Source: Rhizobium sp. FKY42 (lineage in GTDB: Bacteria > Pseudomonadota > Alphaproteobacteria > Rhizobiales > Rhizobiaceae). Taken from it: a stretch of DNA of 64,000 nucleotides. Of this stretch, positions 25,539 to 34,733 are shown one piece after another (the stretch's first letter is position 1; each line of letters starts with the position of its first letter). The notes under the pieces were generated by a model that was given only the letters and a program-made list of their open reading frames with translations, did not search any database and was not told the origin of the DNA. The DNA lies in NCBI RefSeq assembly GCF_005222835.1, contig NZ_STGA01000065.1, positions 24,845 through 88,844 of the forward strand, written 5' to 3'. A program made the translations under genes and the position numbers.

Positions 25539-26972
25539 TCAGTTCTTTTCGCGCCCGAATTCATCAGAAACGCGCACGATATCGTCTTCCCCGAGATAGG
25601 AACCCGTCTGGACCTCGATCATTTCCAGCATGATCTTGCCCGGATTGTGCAGCCGGTGCAGTTCGCCCTGTGGAATGTAGACGGACTCGTTTTCGCGGAC
25701 GAACATCACCTTGTCGCCGACAGTCACTTCCGCCGTACCCTTGACGCAGACCCAATGCTCGGAACGGTGGAAATGCTTCTGCAGCGAGAGCTTCTTGCCT
25801 GGAAGCACGAAGAGGCGCTTTACCTGGAAGCGGTCGCCATGCAGCAGCGACGTGTAGCCACCCCAGGGACGATAGGATGTCGGGTGGGTCTGGGTCAGAT
25901 CCGATGTCGCCTTGGACGCAGCAAGCTTCTTAACCAGCTTGCCGACTTCCTGCGCTTCATCCAGACGACCGACATAGACGGCGTCCTCGCTGGCGATGAC
26001 CGCCATATCCTTCAGGCCCTGAACGGCAAGATGCGTGGAGCGGGACAGAACCAGCGAATTCTCGCTGTTGACAACAGTCGCATTGCCGAGCACGACATTG
26101 CCGCCTTCGTCTTTTTCGCCAAGCTTCCAGACGGCATCCCAGCTGCCAAGATCCGACCAGGGGAAGGTGGAAGGTACCACAGCGGCGTTCGAGGTTTTCT
26201 CCATAACCGCATAATCGATGGAGATGTCCGGGCTCTTCGAGAAGCTTGCTTCATCGAGGCGCGCGAAATCCAGATCAGTTGCGGCGTTTGCAACTGCTTC
26301 CTGGGATGCCTGATAAACTTCCGGCGCAAAAGCCAGGAGTTCGCTCAAGAGCAGGCTTGCCTTGCACATGAAGATGCCGGAGTTCCAGTAGAAGCCACCG
26401 GCAGCCAGCATTTCTTCCGCCTTGGCGACAGGCGGCTTTTCCACAAAGCGCTTCACACGGTAGGCGCCCGTTTTCAAAGCCTCGCCCTGCTCGATGTAAC
26501 CGTAACCGGTCGCGGGTTCGGTCGGGGTAATCCCGAAGGTCACGATCTTGCCGGTCAGCGCCGTATCACGGGCAATCTCGATTGCCTTGCGGTAATGCGC
26601 GCCCGCATCGATCTCATGGTCTGAGGCGAGAAGCTGTAGAACGGCATCCTCGCCAAAGCGGGCGGTCAGGAAGAAGGCTGCTGCTGCAATCGCCGCGGCC
26701 GTGTTGCGGGCAACGGGCTCCAGCAGGATGCCGGAAAGGTCTACACCCACTTCACGTGCCTGCTCGGCAACCTGGAAACGGAAATCCTGGTTGGTGATGA
26801 CGATCGGCGCCTCATAAAGATCCGGATCAGCAACGCGCACCAGAGTTTCCTGAAACAGGGTACGGTCACCAACGACCTGAATGAACTGCTTTGGTGCACT
26901 TGCACGCGACAGCGGCCACAAACGCGTTCCCTTGCCGCCAGCCATGATGACGGGGATGATCTTGACGCTCAC
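25539..26972 (-). CDS. manC: Mannose-1-phosphate guanylyltransferase / mannose-6-phosphate isomerase
   Basis: The 477-residue bifunctional type II enzyme has the N-terminal nucleotidyltransferase with VIMAGGKGTRLWPLSRASAPKQ (residues about 8-28) and FVEKPPVAKA, and a C-terminal cupin (about 360-470; SYRPWGGYTSL, HFHRSEHWVCVKGTA, YIPQGELHRLHN) that carries the isomerase metal site. It makes GDP-mannose, the source of both GDP-D-rhamnose (gmd, rmd at 34734-36720) and GDP-mannuronate (AlgD-like at 49272) in this window. It is the last gene of a minus-strand operon after an AGE isomerase and phosphomannomutase. Confidence 0.95.
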   Translation of the reverse strand: MSVKIIPVIMAGGKGTRLWPLSRASAPKQFIQVVGDRTLFQETLVRVADPDLYEAPIVITNQDFRFQVAEQAREVGVDLSGILLEPVARNTAAAIAAAAFFLTARFGEDAVLQLLASDHEIDAGAHYRKAIEIARDTALTGKIVTFGITPTEPATGYGYIEQGEALKTGAYRVKRFVEKPPVAKAEEMLAAGGFYWNSGIFMCKASLLLSELLAFAPEVYQASQEAVANAATDLDFARLDEASFSKSPDISIDYAVMEKTSNAAVVPSTFPWSDLGSWDAVWKLGEKDEGGNVVLGNATVVNSENSLVLSRSTHLAVQGLKDMAVIASEDAVYVGRLDEAQEVGKLVKKLAASKATSDLTQTHPTSYRPWGGYTSLLHGDRFQVKRLFVLPGKKLSLQKHFHRSEHWVCVKGTAEVTVGDKVMFVRENESVYIPQGELHRLHNPGKIMLEMIEVQTGSYLGEDDIVRVSDEFGREKN

Positions 26973-27029
26973 GAATATCTCCCAGACTTCCAGTAAATGC
27001 GGGGCGACACGGCCTCGCGCAGGTTTTCT

Positions 27030-28451
27030 TCAGCGGTTGCCCGCAGCCCATTGACGAATAAGGCCGAGGCCCTGCTCCAGCAAGTCGCCAGCCGCCTGTT
27101 CGTCGCCTGCCTCGACATAGCAACGCATTTCCGGCGCATTTCCGGATGGACGGAAGTGGATGATACGACCGTCATCCAGCGTGACCCGCAAACCATCAAT
27201 GTCGCTCTTGTTTGCAACAGTGGCAATCGGCTGCAGGAAGGCGGAAAGGTTTGCGTCCGACTGACGAAGATGCGCCATCAGCGCAGCGCTTGTCTCGACC
27301 GGAAAATTCTCCAACCGGTCTGCCGTGGCAAAGGGCAGTTTGAAGGAGGAGGCAACTGCAGAAAGCGGCTTGCCCTCCCCTTTTGCCAAGGCAAGCGCTG
27401 CCAGAACCGGCAGGAAGCTGTCGCGCGTCGGAAGCGGCTCAAGATCCGTCCCGGACAGGGAGAAAGCCGAGGCTGTCAGGACACCGCCATTGGCTTCAAA
27501 GCCCATGACGGCCTGTTTGCCGCTCGCCAACGCCGCGTTCATGCCTTCGATGACATAGGGAGAACCGACACGCGTGCGAGTGACGCTATAGGTTCCGGCG
27601 GCTTCGATGCCTGAATTCGATGTCACAGGTGTTACGACGATCTGGGCTTCCAGCAGGCGGGCAACAATCAGGCCGAGAAGATCGCCCCGCACGGGAGTAC
27701 CGGTTTCATCTGCCACGAGCGGCCGGTCACCGTCGCCATCGGCGGACACGATTGCATCGAGTTGGTGTTCAGCAGCCCACCCTCTGAGCAGGCCTATGGT
27801 CTCCTCGGAAACCGCCTCGGTATCCACCGGAATAAAGGTTTCGGAACGACCAAGCGCCAGGACCGACGCGCCATAGTGCTTCAGCACCTGGACCAGACCA
27901 TCGCGTGCGACAGTGCTGTGCTGGTAGACACCGATCTTCAGCCCGGCCAGTACTCCATTTTCTAAGAGCGTGGCATTACGATCCAGAAACTGGCCGAGTG
28001 CCTGCGCTTCCTGATCCGGAGCTTTGAAAGCAGGAAGATCGAATTCAGCATCACCCAGCTCCCCGGCGATCCGGGTGATCTGCTGCTCGTCATTCTTGTC
28101 GATCTCACCGTCCGGGCGGTAAAACTTGATGCCATTGCGATCTGCCGGGATATGCGAGCCTGTCACCATCAGCGAAGCCCGCTTGCGCGACATGGCATAG
28201 AGCGCAAGCGCCGGGGTTGGAATGAACCCGCAATGGATCGGCTTCAGGCCGGCAGCAACCAACGCTGCGATGCATGTACCGACAATAGAGGGGCTCGACG
28301 GGCGAAAATCGCCTGCCACGTAAATCTCATCGCCAGCCTTTGCCATGCCGGTTTCAAGCAGATGGCGCGCGAATGCCGTTGCATAGAGCGCAGAGGCATG
28401 GCCCTCAAGTTCCGTGACAAGTCCGCGAAGGCCGCTGGTGCCAAATTTCAT
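27030..28451 (-). CDS. manB: Phosphomannomutase
   Basis: The start ATG 28451 (protein KFGTSGLRGLVTELEG) has GAGGA 9 bases upstream and removes 21 unlikely residues; 473 residues. The phosphoserine loop is TGSHIP (Ser99) rather than the usual TASHNP, the metal loop is DGDGDRPLV (about residue 230), and the sugar loop is FEANGG. The enzyme interconverts mannose-6-P and mannose-1-P, feeding ManC directly downstream (57-base gap). The altered serine loop is also known from the NoeK-type rhizobial phosphomannomutases. Confidence 0.9.
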   Translation of the reverse strand: MKFGTSGLRGLVTELEGHASALYATAFARHLLETGMAKAGDEIYVAGDFRPSSPSIVGTCIAALVAAGLKPIHCGFIPTPALALYAMSRKRASLMVTGSHIPADRNGIKFYRPDGEIDKNDEQQITRIAGELGDAEFDLPAFKAPDQEAQALGQFLDRNATLLENGVLAGLKIGVYQHSTVARDGLVQVLKHYGASVLALGRSETFIPVDTEAVSEETIGLLRGWAAEHQLDAIVSADGDGDRPLVADETGTPVRGDLLGLIVARLLEAQIVVTPVTSNSGIEAAGTYSVTRTRVGSPYVIEGMNAALASGKQAVMGFEANGGVLTASAFSLSGTDLEPLPTRDSFLPVLAALALAKGEGKPLSAVASSFKLPFATADRLENFPVETSAALMAHLRQSDANLSAFLQPIATVANKSDIDGLRVTLDDGRIIHFRPSGNAPEMRCYVEAGDEQAAGDLLEQGLGLIRQWAAGNR

Positions 28452-28551
28452 GACAAGGTCCTCATGTCCCTGCGTGGCGGCCCATTCTCTCCTGTAACAG
28501 GCCCACCCGCACATTTATTCGTGTGCTGGGTTAAGCTGTTCTTGCCCTGTG

Positions 28552-29784
28552 TCAAGCAAGGCGTGCGAGGCAATCCTCTAATTCATAGATGGCGCACACA
28601 ATATGGTAGAACGAGCTTGCCGGTGCATCCTCATCGACAAAGCTGCCATCGGCCTGCAGCTTGTCTCGCCACAGGCCTTTAAGCGGTACATCCAGAAACA
28701 GCTGGAGCGCATCCAAGGCACGCACGGCCGAGGCAAGATAGGCCCGCCGCTCCTCACCTTCCGTGACAACAGCCAACAGCATGGCGCTCTTCAACCATTC
28801 TGTTTGTGGCCATAGGCGTGCAAGAGGATCATGAACGGAGAAATCGTCCAGCAGAGCCATGACAGCAACCTTGCGCACCGCACAGAGGCCGCGCCCCTCG
28901 CCGATCTCAAAAAGCCGCTTTGCCTTGAGAAGCGCATCCGGGCGATTTCTGGATATCGCCCAACGCGTCAACAACCATGCCCATTCGAACTGATGCCCTG
29001 GTTCCATGATGCGACCGCGCTCATCCGGGTGCGGCCTCCACTCACCGTCGAAGAATTCACGTAAGCCACCACTTTCCTGATCGATGAAATGGGTCAGACA
29101 GAGCTCGGCGATATCGTCGGCCTGAGCGCGCCATATCTCTTGGTCGAATCCGGCTTGCGCCTCACAAGCCAGAGCCGCCTCGAACAGATGCATATGTGGA
29201 TTGGAACAGAGCGGCAGCTTGCGGGGGCTTGCCTCTTCAAAGCCAGCCTTGGGATGGGCATAGGTGGCCTTCAGAGTGTTCAGCATTTGAGTGGCGCGTA
29301 CACTGAGGTTGTGACTGCGATGGGGCTGCGCCTTTGCGATATGGGCATAGGCCAGAATTGCGAATGCCTGATTGTAAAGATCGAAGCTTTCGTCCAGTAC
29401 CTTGCCCTCATGATCGGCGAGACTTGCGTAAAGGCCGTTTTCGAGTTGGTAGGTTCGATCGTAATAAGAAAAACCGCTTTCCACCGCGCTTTGCCAATCA
29501 CCGGACCATCTGCGGACGCCCGCTTCTGCAAAACAGAAAACCTGGCGCGGATGCACACGAGACCGACGGTGTGTAGTCGTCGCTTGACCGGTCAGTGTTA
29601 ATGTTTCCGAATATCCGCCTTCTGCACCATGGAAGCCCTTGGCATGCCACAAAGGAAGCGCGTGATCGTGAAGCCATTTCCTGAGCGCTGATGCGGAGCG
29701 ATTGAGTTTGTCGACCAGCAGAGACGCGTGTTGCGATCGGGAAGGTATCTCGTGATCTGCGATGGCTGCGGATTGTAAGTTCAA
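28552..29784 (-). CDS. AGE-family isomerase, probable mannose(-6-phosphate) isomerase
   Basis: The 410-residue protein has the (alpha/alpha)6-barrel hallmarks of the N-acylglucosamine 2-epimerase family: RVHPRQVFCFAEA, LYNQAFAILAYA, NPHMHLFEAALA, EPGHQFEWAWLL, WPQTEWLKSAML and FYHIVCAIYE, with the catalytic histidines conserved. AGE proteins next to manB and manC in rhizobia act as phosphomannose isomerase, converting fructose-6-P to mannose-6-P. It is the first gene of the manB-manC operon. Free mannose isomerase is the alternative. Its promoter must lie close to the dyad-rich region at 29949. Confidence 0.85.
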   Translation of the reverse strand: MNLQSAAIADHEIPSRSQHASLLVDKLNRSASALRKWLHDHALPLWHAKGFHGAEGGYSETLTLTGQATTTHRRSRVHPRQVFCFAEAGVRRWSGDWQSAVESGFSYYDRTYQLENGLYASLADHEGKVLDESFDLYNQAFAILAYAHIAKAQPHRSHNLSVRATQMLNTLKATYAHPKAGFEEASPRKLPLCSNPHMHLFEAALACEAQAGFDQEIWRAQADDIAELCLTHFIDQESGGLREFFDGEWRPHPDERGRIMEPGHQFEWAWLLTRWAISRNRPDALLKAKRLFEIGEGRGLCAVRKVAVMALLDDFSVHDPLARLWPQTEWLKSAMLLAVVTEGEERRAYLASAVRALDALQLFLDVPLKGLWRDKLQADGSFVDEDAPASSFYHIVCAIYELEDCLARLA

Positions 29785-29948
29785 GCCTGTGATCTCTCGG
29801 TTGGTTCAGCGTCTATTTCAAGCAGGTAACAAGATGCGGACTCTTGCGGGCTTTTGGACGCAAGGCTTATCCGGCGGGGCCTGTCTTGGGAAGAGGTCCG
29901 GCTCTGTCCTTCCCCGTGCATTGATCAGCAGTAGTGCAGATGGAGCAC

Positions 29949-30003
29949 GATATCAATCAACATGCTATCGAGATTGCTATCTGATAGCATTTTGATTGAT
30001 ATC
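29949..30003. repeat. 21-bp inverted repeat, centromere or operator candidate upstream of parA
   Basis: Left arm 29949-29969 (starting GATATCAATCAA, ending ATGCTATC) and right arm 29983-30003 match in 20 of 21 positions as an inverted repeat with a 13-base centre. A third copy of AATCAAAATGCTAT stands at 30040-30053, and further small dyads follow (GCAATC-T-GATTGC at 30063-30075; GCTTTC-TG-GAAAGC near 30097-30110). This dense AT-rich dyad array directly before parA is where a parS site and ParA/ParB operator would be expected. Confidence 0.65.
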
Positions 30004-30128
30004 ATCAAGATATCTGATTGCTTGTAGGAAAGCTATCAATCAATCAAAATGCTATATGATAGCAATCTGATTGCGATATGAATGCTATTCAGATAGCTTT
30101 CTGGAAAGCATTCTTGCGGAGATTCGCC

Positions 30129-30812
30129 ATGCCTGTCATCTGTGCCGCCAATCCCAAGGGCGGAGCCGGAAAGTCGACAACCATACTCGCAATCGCCACC
30201 GCACTTGCACAGCAGGGAGGAACGGTGACGATCATCGATGCCGATCCGAACAAACCGATTACAGACTGGCGCAAGGGTCCGAGCAAGCTGCCTCTCAAGG
30301 TTATCAGCGATGCAACCGAAGCTAATATTCGTGATCTGATCAACACGGCGGCCGCTGAAGCCCAGTTCGTCTTCGTCGACCTCGAAGGCACCGCCAGCAG
30401 ACTGGCTTCGCGTGCCATCATCAGAGCCGACCTGACGCTGATCCCGCTCGGCGGCAGTGCGCTTGATGCAAAGCAGGCAGCGCGCGCCGTTGGCCTCGTG
30501 CGGGAGAGCGAAGAGGATATCGGCCGCAAGATCAATTTTACGCTCGCATTCAACCGTACGAGCCCGCCACCTTTCATTCGGCGCATCGAGCGGGAGATAA
30601 CCACCCAGATGCTGGAGAACGAACTGCCGGTCCTTAAAACCCATCTCTATCGACGAGAGGCCTATAATGCCATGTTCATGGAGCGGACCAGCCTCTTCGA
30701 ACTCAACCCAGCCAAGGTCAACGGTCTGGAAGCCGCCATCGACAACGCGATCCAGCTGACCGAGGAAGTCCTCGACGTTCTCAAATCCAATGCAACGGAG
30801 CGTGCCGCCTGA
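30129..30812 (+). CDS. parA: ParA/VirC1-type partition ATPase
   Basis: The start ATG 30129 has GCGGAG upstream and puts the deviant Walker A motif (PKGGAGKST, Lys10 and Lys15) at the N-terminus; 227 residues. [15 protein letters not shown] is the Walker A' region and [10 protein letters not shown] the Walker B. The lack of an N-terminal DNA-binding domain makes it a small ParA (type Ib) or VirC1-like protein, and the C-terminal [20 protein letters not shown] is close to VirC1. With the next gene it should segregate the replicon by binding the dyad array upstream. Confidence 0.88.
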   Translation: MPVICAANPKGGAGKSTTILAIATALAQQGGTVTIIDADPNKPITDWRKGPSKLPLKVISDATEANIRDLINTAAAEAQFVFVDLEGTASRLASRAIIRADLTLIPLGGSALDAKQAARAVGLVRESEEDIGRKINFTLAFNRTSPPPFIRRIEREITTQMLENELPVLKTHLYRREAYNAMFMERTSLFELNPAKVNGLEAAIDNAIQLTEEVLDVLKSNATERAA

Positions 30813-31138
30813 TGAGCAACGACCTTGGATTTGGCAAGCCGAAGAAACTCGATCTCTCTGCCTTCCAGCCACGCGCGCCTGAGCCACTGGAAACCAAAGC
30901 AGCCGTCCCTGTTCGGGATGAAGAAGAGGCAGCTGATCGCGCTGCCGAACGCGTAGGCTTCCAGAGCCGGGAACCTGTGCAGCGCGTGAAGAGAATCCGG
31001 CGTGTCAGCGAACCGCTCGATCAGGCTTTCGTGCGCGCCCCGATCGACGTCATCAACCGCTTCAAGCAGTACTGCAACCAGACAGGCATGTCCTATGGCG
31101 AAGCGCTGGACGAGTTGATGCGCAAGGCGGGAATTTGA
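30812..31138 (+). CDS. Small ParB/RHH-like partition partner
   Basis: The 108-residue basic protein starts one base inside the parA stop. The N-terminal half is disordered-looking (GKPKKLDLSAFQPRAP, then acidic), and the C-terminal 45 residues (VRAPIDVINRFKQYCNQTGM, SYGEALDELMRKAGI) look like a ribbon-helix-helix DNA-binding unit. In type Ib partition systems such a small protein binds the centromere and represses the operon. VirC2-like RHH proteins are the nearest comparison I can offer. Function is inferred mainly from position. Confidence 0.7.
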   Translation: MSNDLGFGKPKKLDLSAFQPRAPEPLETKAAVPVRDEEEAADRAAERVGFQSREPVQRVKRIRRVSEPLDQAFVRAPIDVINRFKQYCNQTGMSYGEALDELMRKAGI

Positions 31139-32219
31139 CGATGACACCAGGCTGAGACTGGCTGTGTGCTCCTAAGCGCTTTTGCACCGCCGGTTGGAGC
31201 CTTTATCCATTAGGAACGTCAATCTTACGAGCGAGTGTAGTGATGTTCTCAAGTGTGGATCGGCGTGTTTGAACGGCATTATGCCGGAAGCTGACGATCG
31301 CTGTTTTCCAGCTCTTGGATGCTTCGATCGCACGAGCCTTTCCGTCCTTAGATTTTTCAGACCTTTATCGGGGTGCATTCCCCGATGGTCGCGAAAAATG
31401 TAAAACATTTTTGCGTATCCTGCCACTCTCACTCCCACCTCGGTGCCACTGCCATAGCATCACATGCGCAGTGATGATGGCGGCCCGTTAAGGCCTACCC
31501 GTCCATGAAAGTGAATGCATGGCAACTGAGGGAGCTGTCTCGTAAGGCAGCGGGCATCATCACGGCTTCTGGTAACCGACGAACAAAGAACCGTCTCTTT
31601 CCCGAAGATCACAATCGCCAAACGCTATGGTCTGACGCTACAGAGTAGCGCTACAATAGCGCGCTACAGTCGTGCTGTATTATAGCGAAGTAGTGTAGGG
31701 ATGTATGGTTGTGAAGTTATGTTGTTCTGCTCAAGCGCGGACAACACTTCAGATGCTTCGAGCGTTCAGACGAGACTTGGAGCTCGATACCTTGTTGCTG
31801 ACTTGATCGCGAAAGTGCTCAAAAACTCGGAAATTCTGCGTCCCGGACCTTTCTTGCCTGGGCTCAAACAGGCAATTGCGGTTCGCGAAATTTCGTTCCG
31901 TACCTGACCGACACGACAAAAACTTCGAAATCCGCGTCCGCGACAAAATCTGTTTTTGCTTGGCCGAATCCAGTGTGAATCCCGATCGTAAAAACCGACG
32001 GCTTTTTGTTGGGACTGGCCGGTCTTGGTGCAGTCAAAAGCCATTTTTGTCGTTCCGGATTTTTCCTTCACCCCTTCAAAAGCCTCTTTCCGGCTATTCG
32101 TTTTGTCGGCTTTTTGTCGCCCTCGCGGAGTTTTTGTCTAGTTTTGATTGTTTTATATAGTTTTACGAAAAAAAAGGGGCTTTTTTTGCCTTCAAATCAG
32201 AGGCTTATGGATTTTTGTC
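31139..32219. other. Non-coding AT-rich region left of the iterons
   Basis: No supported gene. From 31630 to 31700 GCTACA/TGTAG words alternate (CTACAGAGTAGCGCTACAAT and on), and from about 31915 the word TTTTTGTCG or its complement CGACAAAAA recurs (31941, 32044, 32101, 32111, 32131, 32212), close to the iterons. A/T tracts at 32161-32190 would suit a DNA-unwinding element of the origin. Confidence 0.5.
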
Positions 32220-32392
32220 GTCGGCGATGTACGGAAAAATGTCGGCCAAGTACGGAGTGTCGTCGGCCAAGTACGGAAACAAGTCGGTCAAGTACGGTCT
32301 GTCCACAGGCACGACAAAGAGGGGTCAATTCTATTTTGTCGTCGGCAATGTACGGAAATGGCGGATGATTTTTGTCGTCGGTCATGTACGGA
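32220..32392 (+). repeat. Six direct iterons: probable origin of replication
   Basis: Sixteen-base copies of GTCGGYSAWGTACGGA-like sequence start at 32220, 32241, 32262, 32283, 32341 and 32377. The first four are exactly 21 bases apart, i.e. two helical turns; the last two have spacings of 58 and 36. Three copies are preceded by TTTTTGTCG. The array lies 40-210 bases past the repA stop codon, so the origin is downstream of the initiator gene. Handcuffing and copy control by RepA binding to these sites is the expected mechanism. Confidence 0.85.
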
Positions 32393-32431
32393 AGTTCACG
32401 ACAAAAATGACAGACAAAAACGAGTGGCTTT

Positions 32432-33661
32432 TCACTCGCTGTCGATGAGCGTCGGCACGTTGTGCGCTGCCGTTTCCTCGCGCCGTTTCATGACGAGAAC
32501 AGTCCCGTCCTTGCCCTCCTGAAGCGCCAGATCATAGTCCGGCATGGGGAAGGCCTGCGTGCGGGTAATGAACTCTTTCAGGTCATAGGCGAACTTGCGA
32601 TATTCCTGGGTGGAGCCACTGCGCTTGTAGATTTCGCGCACGCTGTAGGTTGCCTCACCCTTGCCAGCCGCCTTGCGTGCCAGGCGGTAGATGAAGCGAC
32701 CAAGGCCCGAACTGATGAGGAAGTAGTCCTCATGAAGCGTCAGGAGCGGAATGGTCTTCTCGTTGCGCACCACGCTCGTATAGACCCAGTCGGGAATGGT
32801 GATCTCGATCATGTCGATGCGGTTGGCATTGGTGCGGCTCACCACGCTGTAGCCGCCGATGAGCGGGCGGCTGTCCACCTGCCGGCGGCGGCCGTTCGAC
32901 AGGTTCACCACCTTGATCGTCGTATTGGCTAGGCGATCGAGCGCCGCTTCGAGATCCTCATAGGATTTTCCGCCATCGGAGCGGCGGCAGAATTTCAGGA
33001 CGTGCGAGGCGCTTGGGCGATAGGTCTTTGGCGGCAGGCTGGGGCGCAGGCCCTTGGCCTCCTCACGCCGATAGCGGGTGACCTCGTCGGCCAGATGCGA
33101 GACCATGTTGAGGAAGATGTCGTAATCGAACACGGTGGCAAGGCCAGTTTCGGCGCCGCCCTCGATGGTGATCAGGCTGTCTTTCAGCTCATAGCGGATG
33201 ATACCGGCATTCGAGCGCTTGCTGAGCGAGAAGGGGGCAACGTCCATCAGGTTGACGTCGTCCTTGATCGGCGCGTCATAGACGGTCGGCACGAAGAAGG
33301 TGAGTTGTGCATCTTCCGGAGGTGCCGAGCGCAGGATGCGCTTGGGCTTGCTCTCCTGCATCAGGACGGCTGCAATATCGGCCTGCAGGCTTTCATTGCG
33401 GATGGCTTCACCGAGATTGCGGATCGCACGCGTGATCGGGCTGTCATCGTCCTCGATCTGGTCGAGCTTCAGGTCGGCCCACACACGGCGGCTGTAATAG
33501 CGTCTCAGACGGCTCAGCGCATCCTTGTCCAGTTCACACTGGTCGCGGCCGTGAAGGGCGGCAAAACGCTTGGAGAGATCCTGCAGATAGGCATTCTTCT
33601 CGTGCAGGGAGAGGCTGGCGAATTCCTCGCGCGGCATCAGGTTGAATTTCGAGCGTTTCAT
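32432..33661 (-). CDS. repA: Plasmid replication initiator RepA (RPA family)
   Basis: Start ATG 33661 has AGGACGG just upstream; a longer frame exists only with a TTG. The 409-residue protein has a charged N-terminal part (about 1-115) and the replication-initiator-A domain (about 120-390): FFVPTVYDAPIKDDVNLMDV, PFSLSKR, then EGGAETGLATVFDYDIFLNM and the winged-helix parts around ETGLATVFDY and FISSGLGRFIYRLARKAAG-like segments. RPA-type initiators are typical for plasmids and chromids of Rhizobiales and Rhodobacterales. Iterons 40 bases beyond its stop are its likely binding sites. Confidence 0.9.
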   Translation of the reverse strand: MKRSKFNLMPREEFASLSLHEKNAYLQDLSKRFAALHGRDQCELDKDALSRLRRYYSRRVWADLKLDQIEDDDSPITRAIRNLGEAIRNESLQADIAAVLMQESKPKRILRSAPPEDAQLTFFVPTVYDAPIKDDVNLMDVAPFSLSKRSNAGIIRYELKDSLITIEGGAETGLATVFDYDIFLNMVSHLADEVTRYRREEAKGLRPSLPPKTYRPSASHVLKFCRRSDGGKSYEDLEAALDRLANTTIKVVNLSNGRRRQVDSRPLIGGYSVVSRTNANRIDMIEITIPDWVYTSVVRNEKTIPLLTLHEDYFLISSGLGRFIYRLARKAAGKGEATYSVREIYKRSGSTQEYRKFAYDLKEFITRTQAFPMPDYDLALQEGKDGTVLVMKRREETAAHNVPTLIDSE

Positions 33662-33784
33662 TCCGTCCTGCAGGCTTTCGATCCCAAGCAATGGGTTTCT
33701 ATCATCGACATTTGGTATAAGAACCGTCCCGAACGTCGTCGCTCTGGCATCACCGAGGGCGATGCCCCTATCCAATGACAGGAA

Positions 33785-34693
33785 ATGCCGAAAATGCTAG
33801 CAAAATTGAAACAGCACCTCAAGGAGGTGATGCAGAGTATCAAGGTCATCCAGCCTGATGATCGCAAGCATTTTTCGGCTGAAATTGATAAATTATCTGC
33901 GCGGCTCGACCGCATTTCCCAGCTGAACAGCGGGATCTATATCGACCTTCTCAAGGAAAAATCCCAGCGATATTCGGATCAGAGATCGGTCTCTGCTGCT
34001 TATGGACAGGTTTATAGCCAGAATAATGAAGATGGTATCATAGCCGAAATCTTCCGGCGCATTGGAATCGACAGCAAGACCTTCATCGAGATTGCTGCAG
34101 GTGACGGTATCGAGAACACGACCCGGCTCCTCTTAGAGACAGGATGGCGCGGCCTGTGGGTGGAAGCAGGCGATGCGGAAGCCGACTGTATCCGCAATCT
34201 GATGCGCACACCCATTGCCGATGGGCGGCTTGCCTTCGTCAATGACAAGGTGACCCTCGACAATGTGGAAGCCATGGTCGAACAGAGCGGCTTCGTGACG
34301 CCTGACTATATTTCCGTCGATATCGACTACAACACGTCGCATGTCTGGCGGAAGCTGATGCGCTTTCGTCCACGTCTCTTCTGCATCGAGTATAACGGCC
34401 ACTACCCGCCAAGTATGGATTACGAGGTTCCTTACCGCGAGGACAAGTTCTGGGCAGGAACGACCAGGTTCGGGGCAAGCCTCAAGGCGATGGAGCGTAT
34501 TGGCGCCGAGCATGGCTATCGACTGGTGGGCTGCGATATCTTCGGGGTGAATGCTTTCTTCGTGCGCGAGGATCTCTGCAACGAAGAGCTTTTTATCGGG
34601 CCGTTTACCGCAGAACAGCATTACGAGCCGCCCCGCTTCAGTGCTGTCGCCATGCGTGGCCATGCACGGCATCTGCCGTTTGCGGAAGAGTAG
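33785..34693 (+). CDS. FkbM-like methyltransferase-fold protein
   Basis: The 302-residue protein begins with a helical/coiled-coil stretch (about 1-60), followed by a Rossmann-like domain with FIEIAAGDGIENTTRLLLET as candidate SAM motif I, GWRGLWVEAG as motif II and PDYISVDIDYNTSHVWRKL as the acidic strand, and ends with an extra beta region. It resembles FkbM-type methyltransferases found in polysaccharide clusters. It is divergent from repA across 123 bases and convergent with rmd. Substrate unknown; a sugar hydroxyl of the O-chain is plausible. Confidence 0.65.
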   Translation: MPKMLAKLKQHLKEVMQSIKVIQPDDRKHFSAEIDKLSARLDRISQLNSGIYIDLLKEKSQRYSDQRSVSAAYGQVYSQNNEDGIIAEIFRRIGIDSKTFIEIAAGDGIENTTRLLLETGWRGLWVEAGDAEADCIRNLMRTPIADGRLAFVNDKVTLDNVEAMVEQSGFVTPDYISVDIDYNTSHVWRKLMRFRPRLFCIEYNGHYPPSMDYEVPYREDKFWAGTTRFGASLKAMERIGAEHGYRLVGCDIFGVNAFFVREDLCNEELFIGPFTAEQHYEPPRFSAVAMRGHARHLPFAEE

Positions 34694-34703
34694 ACCGAAT
34701 TTT

Positions 34704-34733
34704 CCGGATCATCACCAGAGGGTGATGATCCGG
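34704..34733. terminator. Long perfect hairpin between convergent genes
   Basis: CCGGATCATCACC (34704-34716) and GGTGATGATCCGG (34721-34733) pair perfectly (13 bp) over an AGAG loop. No T-run follows on either strand, so it may act as a Rho-assisted terminator or mRNA 3' end stabiliser for the FkbM-like and rmd transcripts. It abuts the rmd stop codon. Confidence 0.55.

Noticed and set aside
31505..31648. A 47-residue open frame (starting MKVNAWQLRELSRKA) left of the origin
   Set aside because: Its composition looks protein-like, but there is no ribosome binding site and no known family; too weak to list as a gene.
32292..32312. CTGTCCACA near 32299 as a DnaA box
   Set aside because: It differs from TTATNCACA in two positions and is single, so I do not claim it.
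32041..32420. Repeated words near the origin considered as a CRISPR array
   Set aside because: The repeats are 16 bases with 5-base and irregular gaps, not 24-40-base repeats with equal spacers, and no cas gene is near; they are iterons.
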